This document shows, in pieces, positions 55,196 to 64,000 of a stretch of 64,000 nucleotides of DNA. A program made the position numbers and the translations under genes. The notes below the pieces were generated by a model that saw only the letters and a program-made list of their open reading frames with translations, was not told the origin of the DNA and ran no database searches. Within the stretch, counting starts at the first letter, position 1. The number at the start of each line of letters is the position of its first letter. Origin of the DNA: Excoecaria cochinchinensis (Eukaryota; Streptophyta; Magnoliopsida; Malpighiales; Euphorbiaceae); contig CANTUQ010000081.1 of NCBI GenBank assembly GCA_947683425.1, forward strand, positions 9,978,501 to 10,042,500, written 5' to 3'.

Positions 55196-56314
55196 GGAGT
55201 TTTGCTTTGAGAGAGTCGCCGTCATCAAGCCAGCACAGAAGGGTTTTAGTGTAGGCTCAGCTTTGTATCAATGATGATTTATGTCACACCCCATAAGTGG
55301 CCTAATCGGAAATTGGCAATTTTAAATGGATATTTAAGGACAATTGAGTAATTTTACTTGTGATTGAGGGTTAAATTGCAAGGAAACAAAAGTATTTTAA
55401 ATGGCAGATTGTATTTGAGTGAGTGAAAGGTAATTTATCAAGGACCATTTGGTAAAAGAAGAGTATCTGGTTTTGTGTAATCGTGCATGTGTGCCAGGTG
55501 GAATGTGTGTGCACGTGGTGAAGGAAAAGGGAAGAATGAGAAAAACTCAGTTGGCTGGAAACAAAAGACTGAAAGTTTCCTCTCTTCTTGCTCTCTCTCT
55601 CTCTCTCGTAAAACCACATTCTGTTCTTTCTTTCTTCTGCATGTGGGTGTTCTTTAGTTTTGAGCTAAAGGTTAAAGTTGTTAGAAGCTTCAGAAGGTGA
55701 GTGGTTACTGGTTTTCGTGTGGTTCTTCTTTCTGATTTGGGTTTATAGAGATTACATTCTTGGGTTTGATTGTGGTTTTACTTGTTTGCAAGCCTCTGAA
55801 GATAAAAGAAAGATAAAGGGAAAAGATAAGGTTGTGGATTGAGAAGCTGTGGGCGTTTTTGGGGATTCATTTCAGGTTTGGGAGTGTCTGCCTTCTTCCT
55901 CGTACTGGATCCTGTTTGCAGTTCTGATGATAATATATTTATGTGTGTTTTTATGTCTAAATGCATGAGAATTGTACTGTGTTTACATGATTAGGTAGAA
56001 AAGAATAACATGAGTTGGTAAATGGGATAAATATGCATAAGTTCGAATCAGAAATCTGGATATGTTTACGTTCAGGTATTAGCTCTGTTCAACTGATAAA
56101 TGTATATGATTTGTGCTAAGATTGCTGTGAATGTGCTTTATATACTTGAAGTTATGTATTTGATTAATCAATACATGAAAAATGGTTTTGGGTAAGTTGG
56201 GGTTTTGAAATTAGGAAGTACTCTGTTTTCTGGATTTTCTGGGTTTTCTACGTTTTTCTGGAATTTGGTTTTGAGAAGATGATGGAGTTTGAGAAGAGAA
56301 GCAGAAGTGTGAGA

Positions 56315-56605
56315 AGAAGGTCACGAGACGTGATGAAGAATCACGCCGTGACCCCCTTCTCGGTTGAAGGTCACGAGGCGCGAAGCAGCTTCACGCCGTG
56401 ACTCCTTCTTTGCTGAAGGTCACGTGGCGTGATGCGGCATCACGCCATGATTTTCGCCTTTTCCTGCGTGTGACTTCTCTTCCTCTCCTCTCAGGCGTCA
56501 CGAGACGTGACTGATGGTCACACCGTGACTGCCTTGTTCTTCGGCGTGGCACTTGCGAGAAACCAGCGTCACGGGACGTGACCAGTGGTCACGACGTGAC
56601 CGGCT
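56315..56605. repeat. Palindrome array GGTCACGAGACGTGA / GTCACGGGACGTGACC
   Basis: About ten GTCACG...CGTGAC and TCACGCCGTGA words. The sister LTR (59822-60088) lacks one 18-bp unit found here at about 56584-56601. Confidence 0.88.
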
Positions 56606-57286
56606 TCTGCTTGCTGCCCTGTTTTCCTAAAAGCATGGTTTTAACTTCTGGTTTAAAGGGTTTTCAACACTTATTAAATGTTTGGGTTTTTAAGATTTGA
56701 ACTGCATTTTAAATAATTGTTTAATTATGAGATTTGTGGTCATAATTAATATTAGGGTACATGATTTATATGTTTATAAATTACATGAATATAGTTATTC
56801 CAATGCGGGTTTTATGTTCTTTTTACCTCATGTGTTTGATAATTGAATATGTTTACATGTTTCTGGATTCGATTAGTATACACGTATACATGGATTATTA
56901 CAAGATGAATTATAAGTTCTTATTACTTCCGGTAATTAATATTTGAATATATGTATATGTTTCTGATTTTGATCAATGTACATGATTTACTAGTTTATAT
57001 TTTTACATGAACATAAATGGTCTTGAATGTGAATTATTTGTACTTCGGCCTCCAATAATTGATACTGGAAGTATTTAAATGTTTCTGAATTTGATCTAGA
57101 CACAGGTATACGTGAAATATGTATTTGTATTTAGTTGTATTTAATATTTATAGTTACTTGTTTTAAATGTGATCAGTATACCAGTATACATGGACAATAA
57201 ATCAGTATTATTCTTAATACTCATATTGATATTGGTGCTTGAATTGTTGAGTTGAGTTTTAAGCCTGAATAGTCATAGTAGTGGAT

Positions 57287-57483
57287 AAGTAAGCGCTTAC
57301 TTAGGTCAGAGTGTGTGTGCAGCTGCTATATGATAAAACGATATATGCGGGTCCATTTGGATTCTTGTTTCGACCATGTTTGGTCTATATGAAAATAAAG
57401 CGAGACTCCGGTCTCTATATGGAAAATACATGTTTGAGACTCATGTCTCTATATGCTTGGGATACTGTGTTCAATCAGTATCC
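57287..57483 (+). other. Chain of stem-loops in LTR (third sequence version)
   Basis: AAGTAAGCGCTTACTT (57287-57302), GCAGCTGC (57319-57326), GGGTCCATTTGGATTC (57350-57365, two G-U pairs), GACCATGTTTGGTC (57372-57385), GAGACTCCGGTCTC (57402-57415), GAGACTCATGTCTC (57436-57449) and GGATACTG...CAGTATCC (57460-57483). The second LTR repeats this at 60773-60968. Confidence 0.85.
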
Positions 57484-57799
57484 AAATGACCGTATCCACT
57501 TCTAGAGAGTATTTCAGACTAATCAGGCTACATGTTTATATGTGATATATATATATATATATCTATATGTTGAGATGTTTTTTTTTTTGACAAGATTAAA
57601 GGTATATGTTGTATATGAAATATAGTATAACTTTGTGTTTATACACCTTGAGTGTATATGTATTTGGAAGGGTGAGAAATATGTAGATTTTAATTATGTT
57701 TTAATAGTTAATTACTTGTAATGTATGTTTATGGTTGGGATGAGATTATAGTATTGTTGTAAATATTGTATATGCATATTGTTAGTTTGTTTTGTTCCT

Positions 57800-57842
57800 C
57801 CCCACTAAGCGTTATCGCTTAGCATGGGCTCTTTTCCCGTGC
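57800..57842 (+). other. Conserved double hairpin (CCCCACTAAGCG module)
   Basis: CTAAGCG TTAT CGCTTAG then GCATGGG CTCTTTT CCCGTGC. A C-to-T change in the left arm gives a G-U pair relative to the other copies. CAGGTGGCGAG follows. Sister copy 61288-61330. Confidence 0.8.
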
Positions 57843-58194
57843 AGGTGGCGAGTGTAGCTTGGAGTCGGATATCTGCAGGTCGGCCACTAGGAGTCTTATG
57901 ATGAAATTATTTTTGAAGTCTTCCGCTATAAATTTTTGTATATGGCTTGTGTATAGCAAAGTAAATCTTTTGTAAAGGAACAAATATTATTTATGTATAT
58001 GTATTCGATTACAAGCCTCATTTTGTAAAACAGTACAGATATATGTTATATGTAAAAAGGAATTACTATTACATGATTAAAAGTTTCTTTAAATCTCATT
58101 TGGTTTTTGTTTATACATGTGAATATGGATTTGTTATATGTGTTTGCCGCGTGGCACTCCGGCATCCTTCCAACGGGGATGGCGGGGTGTTACA

Positions 58195-58785
58195 GCTTGG
58201 TATCAGAGCTCTAGGTTAATTAGTTCGGGACTAGAAGGTGTAGAGTATAGGTTAATGTCATAGTTTGTCTAGAGTTGTGGCCTAATGCAGATGTCGTTTG
58301 TGTAAAGTATAGATGGAGTCTGACTCGCGTGAGAGCATAAACGAGGCAGTGGCAGATGTGAATTGATTAGAGTTCGAGGTGACACTCTGTATTCCTGTCA
58401 GCTATCTTCTTGAAATCATGTGCACATAAGCATAGTGAAACATGGGGATGGGAAAAGTGCATTATAGTAGCTTACATTGCATTTTCGCATCATCTCGCAT
58501 ACATAAATCATTACATGACCATTTCATCCGCATCCCTCATTTGTATGTAAACAGCATCATTGTATGCACTTCACTTAGAGAAGCTGACAGGATATACATC
58601 GAGTACTTGATGATTAGAAGAGGTATATGGATTAGAGTGTAGTGTGTTAAGGAAAGTGTGGAGTGTACATGATGTGATAGTTGTATGGTATAAGTGATAG
58701 CGATTCAGAGTTTTGTTTAAAGATTTACCTACAAGTGATAAGCGAGGAAATTTTGAGGACGAAATTTTCTTAAGGGGGAGAGAGT
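58195..58785 (+). other. Non-coding interior with PBS and PPT
   Basis: PBS TGGTATCAGAGC at 58198-58209, three bases after the LTR. About 550 bp follow without a recognisable domain. The end holds GAGGACGAAATTTTC, the usual word after Tekay pol, and the PPT TAAGGGGGAGAGAGT (58771-58785) before the second LTR. A 66-codon frame (58442-58642) has no domain. Confidence 0.85.
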
Positions 58786-59821
58786 TGTCACACCCCATAA
58801 GTGGCCTAATCGGAAATTGGCAATTTTAAATGGATATTTAAGGACAATTGAGTAATTTTACTTGTGATTGAGGGTTAAATTGCAAGGAAACAAAAGTATT
58901 TTAAATGGCAGATTGTATTTGAGTGAGTGAAAGGTAATTTATCAAGGACCATTTGGTAAAAGAAGAGTATCTGGTTTTGTGTAATCGTGCATGTGTGCCA
59001 GGTGGAATGTGTGTGCACGTGGTGAAGGAAAAGGGAAGAATGAGAAAAACTCAGTTGGCTGGAAACAAAAGACTGAAAGTTTCCTCTCTTCTTGCTCTCT
59101 CTCTCTCTCTCGTAAAACCACATTCTGTTCTTTCTTTCTTCTGCATGTGGGTGTTCTTTAGTTTTGAGCTAAAGGTTAAAGTTGTTAGAAGCTTCAGAAG
59201 GTGAGTGGTTACTGGTTTTCGTGTGGTTCTTCTTTCTGATTTGGGTTTATAGAGATTACATTCTTGGGTTTGATTGTGGTTTTACTTGTTTGCAAGCCTC
59301 TGAAGATAAAAGAAAGATAAAGGGAAAAGATAAGGTTGTGGATTGAGAAGCTCTGGGCATTTTTGGGGATTCATTTCAGGTTTGGGAGTGTCTGCCTTCT
59401 TCCTCGTACTGGATCCTGTTTGCAGTTTTGATGATAATATATTTATGTGTGTTTGTATGTCTAAATGCATGAGAATTGTACTGTGTTTACATGATTAGGT
59501 AGAAAAGAATAACATGAGTTGGTAAATGGGATAAATATGCATAAGTTCGAATCAGAAATCTGGATATGTTTACGTTCAGGTATTAGCTCTGTTCAACTGA
59601 TAAATGTATATGATTTGTGCTAAGATTGCTGTGAATGTGCTTTATATACTTGAAGTTATGTGTTTGATTAATCAATACATGAAAAATGGTTTTGGGTAAG
59701 TTGGGGTTTTGAAATTAGGAAGTACTCTGTTTTCTGGATTTTCTGGGTTTTCTACGTTTTTCTGGAATTTGGTTTTGAGAAGATGATGGAGTTTGAGAAG
59801 AGAAGCAGAAGTGTGAGAAGA

Positions 59822-60088
59822 AGGTCACGAGACGTGATGAAGAATCACGCCGTGACCCCCTTCTCGGTTGAAGGTCACGAGGCGCGAAGCAGCTTCACGC
59901 CGTGACTCCTTCTTTGCTGAAGGTCATGTGGCGTGATGCGGTATCACGCCGTGATTTTCGCCTTTTCCTGCGTGTGACTTCTCTTCCTCTCCTCTCAGGC
60001 GTCACGAGACGTGACTGATGGTCACGCCGTGACTGCCTTGTTCTTCGGCGTGGCACTTGCGAGAAACCAGCGTCACGGGACGTGACCA
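59822..60088. repeat. Palindrome array in second LTR
   Basis: Same words as 56315-56605, minus one unit. Two substitutions restore or break arms (CATGTGGCG, CACGCCGTGA). Confidence 0.88.
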
Positions 60089-60772
60089 GCTTCTGCTTGC
60101 TGCCCTGTTTTCCTAAAAGCATGGTTTTAACTTCTGGTTTAAAGGGTTTTCAACACTTATTAAATGTTTGGGTTTTTAAGATTTGAACTGCATTTTAAAT
60201 AATTGTTTAATTATGAGATTTGTGGTCATAATTAATATTAGGGTACATGATTTATATGTTTATAAATTACATGAATATAGTTATTCCAATGCGGGTTTTA
60301 TGTTCTTTTTACCTCCTGTGTTTGATAATTGAATATGTTTACATGTTTCTGGATTCGATTAGTATACACGTATACATGGATTATTACAAGATGAATTATA
60401 AGTTCTTATTACTTCCGGTAATTAATATTTGAATATATGTATATGTTTCTGATTTTGATCAATGTACATGATTTACTAGTTTATATTTTTACATGAACAT
60501 AAATGGTCTTGAATGTGAATTATTTGTACTTCGGCCTCCAATAATTGATACTGGAAGTATTTAAATGTTTCTGAATTTGATCTAGACACAGGTATACGTG
60601 AAATATGTATTTGTATTTAGTTGTATTTAATATTTATAGTTACTTGTTTTAAATGTGATCAGTATACCAGTATACATGGACAATAAATCAGTATTATTCT
60701 TAATACTCATATTGATATTGGTGCTTGAATTGTTGAGTTGAGTTTTAAGCCTGAATAGTCATAGTAGTGGAT

Positions 60773-60968
60773 AAGTAAGCGCTTACTTAGGTCAGAGTGT
60801 GTGTGCAGCTGCTATATGATAAAACGATATATGCGGGTCCATTTGGATTCTTGTTTCGACCATTTTGGTCTATATGAAAATAAAGCGAGACTCCGGTCTC
60901 TATATGGAAAATACATGTTTGAGACTCATGTCTCTATATGCTTGGGATACTGTGTTCAATCAGTATCC
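60773..60968 (+). other. Chain of stem-loops in second LTR
   Basis: Same stems as 57287-57483. The GACC..GGTC stem has a loop one base shorter (GACCATTTTGGTC). Confidence 0.85.
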
Positions 60969-61287
60969 AAATGACCGTATCCACTTCTAGAGAGTATTTC
61001 AGACTAATCAGGCTACATGTTTATATGTGATATATATATATATATATATATCTATATGTTGAGATGTTTTTTTTTTTACAAGATTAAAGGTATATGTTGT
61101 ATATGAAATATAGTATAACTTTGTGTTTATACACCTTGAGTGTATATGTATTTGGAAGGGTGAGAAATATGTAGATTTTAATTATGATTTAATAGTTAAT
61201 TACTTGTAATGTATGTTTATGGTTGGGATGAGATTATAGTATTGTTGTAAATATTGTATATGCATATTGTTAGTTTGTTTTGTTCCT

Positions 61288-61330
61288 CCCCACTAAGCGT
61301 TATCGCTTAGCACGGGCTCTTTTCCCGTGC
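61288..61330 (+). other. Conserved double hairpin (CCCCACTAAGCG module)
   Basis: CTAAGCG TTAT CGCTTAG followed by GCACGGG CTCTTTT CCCGTGC and CAGGTGGCGAG. Confidence 0.8.
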
Positions 61331-61687
61331 AGGTGGCGAGTGTAGCTTGGAGTCGGATATCTGCAGGTCGGCCACTAGGAGTCTTATGATGAAATTATTT
61401 TTGAAGTCTTCCGCTGTAAATTTTTGTATATGGCTTGTGTATAGGAAAGTAAATCTTTTGTAAAGGAACAAATATTATTTCTGTATATGTATTCGATTAC
61501 AAGCCTCATTTTGTAAAACAGTACAGATATATGTTATATGTAAAAAGGAATTACTATTACATGATTAAAAGTTTCTTTAAATCTCATTTGGTTTTTGTTT
61601 ATACATGTGAATATGGATTTGTTATATGTGTTTGCCGCGTGGCACTCCGGCATCCTTCCAACGGGGATGGCGGGGTGTTACAATTTA

Positions 61688-61991
61688 TTTTTTTGTATAG
61701 AACTCTCTGTATCAGTTTTGTATCAGCTTCCGCTTTGTAATTATGTTTTGTATATGTAATATTATTTTGTATCAGCTAGTTGATCAGAACATTATTGTAA
61801 TGCTTTATTATATTAATGAATGATCAGCTATTGCTTTCCGTTATGTAAAGTTTTAATTATTCTGTATTTCTGAATGTATGTTATAAATGAATGTATGTTT
61901 TACTTGGTATTTGCTTGGTGGCACCTTTACTCATACGGCATCTCACTCCTTCTCGGATGGGATCGCCTACGTATGGGAATGGGATGTTACA
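61688..61991 (+). repeat. 5' LTR of autonomous Tekay element, last part
   Basis: Continues the LTR left at 55281, after the ATTTA duplication, and ends GGGATGTTACA at 61991. Confidence 0.88.
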
Positions 61992-61996
61992 GTTTG

Positions 61997-62009
61997 TGGT
62001 ATCAGAGCA
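61997..62009 (+). other. Primer binding site of Tekay element
   Basis: TGGTATCAGAGCA, five bases after the LTR end, complementary to the 3' end of initiator tRNA-Met as in Tekay/Del elements. Confidence 0.92.
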
Positions 62010-62113
62010 TAGGTTTAGGCGTTTCTGGGTGTTGTTATGATTGTTCTGAGTTTCTTAGATGTGTATGTGTCTAGATCTGTGTTGGCTGATACGGTTGTTT
62101 CTTGTTTGTTTAG

Positions 62114-64000
62114 ATGGCTTCTAATTCTGTTCGTGGATCACTTGAGGAATCCGCCGAGAGTGTGAATCCTCCAGTAGTGGATCCGTCTGTTTCTGTTACT
62201 GTGTCGGCTCAGCATGCTAGGGTCCAGCCCGAGGCCGCAGCCATGCCCTTTGAGGCTATGTTCAGGTTGCATCAGGACATGGCTAGGGTTTTGGAGAGAG
62301 TGACTGCTCCTAGAGCACCTATGGAGAATCTGAGGAGGGCAGGAGTTGAGGATTTCTATGGCACTGGTTTGAATGAATCTGAGTTGGCAGAGAAATGGTT
62401 AGATAAAGTCAAGCGTGCTTTGAGAGAGATTCGGTGTCCTCTCGACCAGCAGGCAGAGTGTGCATTAGTTCTACTGCAAGGGTCTGCTTTTGAATGGTGG
62501 GAATTGGTTTGCAGGCATCCTCAGATACCGGATCCTATCACTTGGGAGTTCTTTGAGGGTGAGTTTGCAAAGAAGTATATTACTCAGACTTATAGAGATG
62601 CGAGATGGGCGCAGTTCTTGAGTTTAAAGCAGAGGGCCATGTCAGTTGCAGACTATGAGAAAGAGTTTAACAGGTTATCTCGCTATGCCCCACGTGGAGT
62701 TATGACTGATGACTTTAGATGTAAGCATTTCGAGGCAGGGTTAAATGAGTCGTTGAAGATTGCTTTGATTTCCCTGATGTGTATACCTGGGGTTAGCTAT
62801 TATCAGATTGTTGAGGCTGCTGTGAGAGCTGAGTTATCTGAGACTGTGATGAGAGAGAGAGCTCAGAGGAGGAACTCTTCTCGTGGAGGATCTTCATCGG
62901 GTATGAGATCTAGGAACCCACAGGATGAGTCAGCATCTGGTCCGACTTCTAGAGGTAGACGTCAGGGTTCTGCAGCTGTATCAGGTTCCGGTAGGGGAGG
63001 TAGATCTGATGCCATACCTGTTTGTGAGAATTGTAGCAAGGCTCACCGGGGTGAGTGTAGGTGGCTCACTGGTGGATGTTTTAGATGTGGGAGCACTGAG
63101 CACCGTGTAGCTAGTTGTCCCCAGTCGATTGAGGATTCAGGACCTCAGGGAGGAGCTAGTAGGGTTGGTTCAAATGCTTCTCAGGCTACCCGTGGTAGAG
63201 GCCGAGGTAGAGGTCGAGGTGGTCGGCATAGAGATGGAGCTGCATCTGAGACTGTTGAGCGTCCTCCTCAGGCTGCCATTAGAGCTTATGCTATGAGAGC
63301 CAGAGATGAGCAGAATGCGCCTGATGTTATTGCTGGTAAGTTCCTACTCCATGACACTGAGTTGTATGCTCTAATTGATCCTGGTTCCACACACTCATAT
63401 TTGTGCACAGATAAAATTGTTGATAAATTGCATTCAGTTGATCAGTTAGATTATGAGAGTTGTGTGACCAGTCCATTAGGGCATAGTGTCAGTGTGAGTA
63501 GAGTCTTTAGGAGTTGTCCTCTGATTGTTGAGGGAGCTGTGCTTCCAGTGGATTTGATTGAGTTACCCTTCAGAGAGTTTGATTTGATTCTGGGTATGGA
63601 TTGGTTGGATAAGCATCGGGCTGTAGTTGATTGCCATAGGAAGACAGTTGTACTTCGGGATAGAAGTCAGTCTCTTGTGTTTCTGAAAGGTTTGGGTGCT
63701 AGTTCGTTGAATAATGTGATTTCTGCGATGCAAGTCAAGAGGTTCATCAGGAAAGGTTGTGAGGCTTTTCTAGCAGTTGTATTAGATTCCAAGAGGGATC
63801 AGGTTCAGATTGAGGACATTCCTGTAGTGCGGGAGTTTAGTGATGTGTTCCCGAGCGAGTTGCCTGGTCTGCCTCCTGAGAGAGAGGTTGAGTTGTCCAT
63901 TGAGATTATGCCAGGTACTGCACCTATTTCGAGAGCACCTTATCGGATGGCTCCTGTAGAGTTGAGGGAACTTAAAACTCAGCTACAAGAGCTATTGGAT
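62114..64000 (+). CDS. Tekay gag-pol polyprotein, N-terminal 629 residues, open at window end
   Basis: Starts at the first ATG after the PBS and stays open for 629 codons to the last base, so no stop is seen. Residues 1-90 are a variable N-terminus. The retrotransposon gag domain is at about 90-200 (AEKWLDKVKR, FEWWE, FFEGEFAKKY). A basic Ser/Gly/Arg-rich linker follows. A CCHC zinc knuckle (C-x2-C-x4-H-x4-C, CFRCGSTEH) lies at about 322-335, then a GRGRGRG stretch. The protease has LIDPGSTHS near 421 (Asp-Pro-Gly in place of Asp-Ser/Thr-Gly, often seen in this lineage) and ILGMDWL near 493. The RT N-terminus (PYRMAPVELRELK) starts near 610. Gag and pol share one frame, as usual for Tekay. 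RT, RNase H, integrase and a chromodomain are expected downstream but not seen. Confidence 0.93.
   Translation, partial: MASNSVRGSLEESAESVNPPVVDPSVSVTVSAQHARVQPEAAAMPFEAMFRLHQDMARVLERVTAPRAPMENLRRAGVEDFYGTGLNESELAEKWLDKVKRALREIRCPLDQQAECALVLLQGSAFEWWELVCRHPQIPDPITWEFFEGEFAKKYITQTYRDARWAQFLSLKQRAMSVADYEKEFNRLSRYAPRGVMTDDFRCKHFEAGLNESLKIALISLMCIPGVSYYQIVEAAVRAELSETVMRERAQRRNSSRGGSSSGMRSRNPQDESASGPTSRGRRQGSAAVSGSGRGGRSDAIPVCENCSKAHRGECRWLTGGCFRCGSTEHRVASCPQSIEDSGPQGGASRVGSNASQATRGRGRGRGRGGRHRDGAASETVERPPQAAIRAYAMRARDEQNAPDVIAGKFLLHDTELYALIDPGSTHSYLCTDKIVDKLHSVDQLDYESCVTSPLGHSVSVSRVFRSCPLIVEGAVLPVDLIELPFREFDLILGMDWLDKHRAVVDCHRKTVVLRDRSQSLVFLKGLGASSLNNVISAMQVKRFIRKGCEAFLAVVLDSKRDQVQIEDIPVVREFSDVFPSELPGLPPEREVELSIEIMPGTAPISRAPYRMAPVELRELKTQLQELLD

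Larger units (their letters stand above)
53114..55281 (+). repeat. 5' LTR of Tekay element, first part
   Basis: Starts TGTCACACCCC, then a TCTG microsatellite (53148-53187), a CT-rich leader, donor TTG/GTAAGT and TTTTTTTTTAG acceptor 120 nt apart (53601-53720), CCAGGTTTGGGA (53793), a palindrome array (54065-54425), the stem-loop chain (54645-54860) and the double hairpin (55142-55185). It is interrupted by the element at 55282 after ATTTA. Confidence 0.9.
55282..58194 (+). repeat. 5' LTR (2913 bp) of non-autonomous Tekay-type element
   Basis: TGTCACACCCCATAAG to GGCGGGGTGTTACA. It contains a CT-rich leader (55586-55607), a GAAG/GTGAGT donor and GCAAG acceptor about 96 nt apart (55697-55792), TCAGGTTTGGGAG (55873), a palindrome array (56315-56605), the stem-loop chain (57287-57483), an AT tract (57546-57561) and the double hairpin (57800-57842). 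Confidence 0.95.
55282..61682 (+). mobile_element. Young non-autonomous Tekay-type element, LTR-interior-LTR
   Basis: Two LTRs of 2913 and 2897 bp around 591 bp of interior, with perfect ATTTA duplications (55277-55281 and 61683-61687). The PBS TGGTATCAGAGC and a purine-rich PPT are intact, but there is no gag or pol. The LTRs differ by only scattered substitutions and a few small indels, so insertion is recent. It sits in the 5' LTR of the autonomous Tekay element, whose proteins or those of a relative could act in trans. LTRs make up about 91% of the element. Confidence 0.95.
58786..61682 (+). repeat. 3' LTR (2897 bp) of non-autonomous Tekay-type element
   Basis: Near-identical to 55282-58194. 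Visible differences are isolated substitutions, loss of one 18-bp palindrome unit near 60088, a longer AT tract (61030-61051) and a shorter T run (61069-61077). Confidence 0.95.
53114..64000 (+). mobile_element. Autonomous Tekay (Del) Ty3/gypsy element, 5' LTR and gag-pol start, runs off the window
   Basis: LTR 53114-55281 plus 61688-61991 (about 2.47 kb net), split by a nested non-autonomous element; PBS at 61997; gag-pol from 62114 to the window end. It inserted in the minus-strand Tat-type LTR at 53113. Its 3' half, 3' LTR and target duplication lie beyond 64000. Confidence 0.92.

Noticed and set aside
55371..59470. Pairs of identical frames of 61-83 codons (for example 55449-55700 and 58953-59204)
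   Set aside because: Repeated only because the two LTRs of one element are near-identical; no codon-level conservation in other LTR subfamilies.

Overview
The window looks like intergenic heterochromatin from a repeat-rich plant genome, probably a eudicot; the species cannot be told. I found no host protein gene, rRNA or tRNA. Almost every base can be assigned to LTR retrotransposons nested several layers deep. The evidence is Ty3/gypsy gag-pol domains of the Tat and Tekay lineages, plant-type primer binding sites, LTRs of 2.4 to 5.3 kb bounded by TG...CA, and 5-bp target duplications.

Layout, left to right. 1-3211: a fragment of an AT-rich LTR (minus strand) split by a solo Tat-type LTR (167-3055). 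3212-4791: a truncated Tat-type LTR ending in a TTA microsatellite. 4792-12137: a non-autonomous Tekay-type element on the minus strand (4-kb LTRs, 1.15-kb interior, right LTR truncated). 12138-31181: a stack of very long AT-rich LTRs (called Z, Y, X and C below) holding two solo Tekay-type LTRs (16116-18685 and 27517-31173). 31546-49908: a complete Tat-clade element on the plus strand with both LTRs, PBS, gag-pol, chromodomain-less integrase and a 3' minisatellite. Its gag-pol is one reading frame broken by three nonsense codons and by a 4.1-kb solo Tekay LTR inserted in reverse transcriptase. This Tat element itself sits inside the 3' LTR of another minus-strand Tat-type element (R: 31182-31545, 49914-50068, interior 50069-50615, further LTR 50616-53113). 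53114-64000: the 5' LTR and start of an autonomous Tekay element whose gag-pol is open to the window edge. Its LTR is interrupted by a young non-autonomous Tekay element (55282-61682: two 2.9-kb LTRs around 591 bp of non-coding interior).

The coding parts are standard retrotransposon enzymes. The unexpected signal is in the LTRs. Tekay-type LTRs in both orientations carry, in fixed order, a chain of short stem-loops whose sequences differ between subfamilies while the pairing is kept (compensatory and G-U changes), followed by an invariant double hairpin. The AT-rich LTRs carry an analogous chain. Upstream of these, each LTR subfamily has its own array of short palindromes, with positions alike but sequences unrelated. 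Most Tekay LTRs also show a short intron-like donor/acceptor pair leading into a small Lys-rich reading frame. These point to a conserved structured LTR transcript that I do not recognise from known families.
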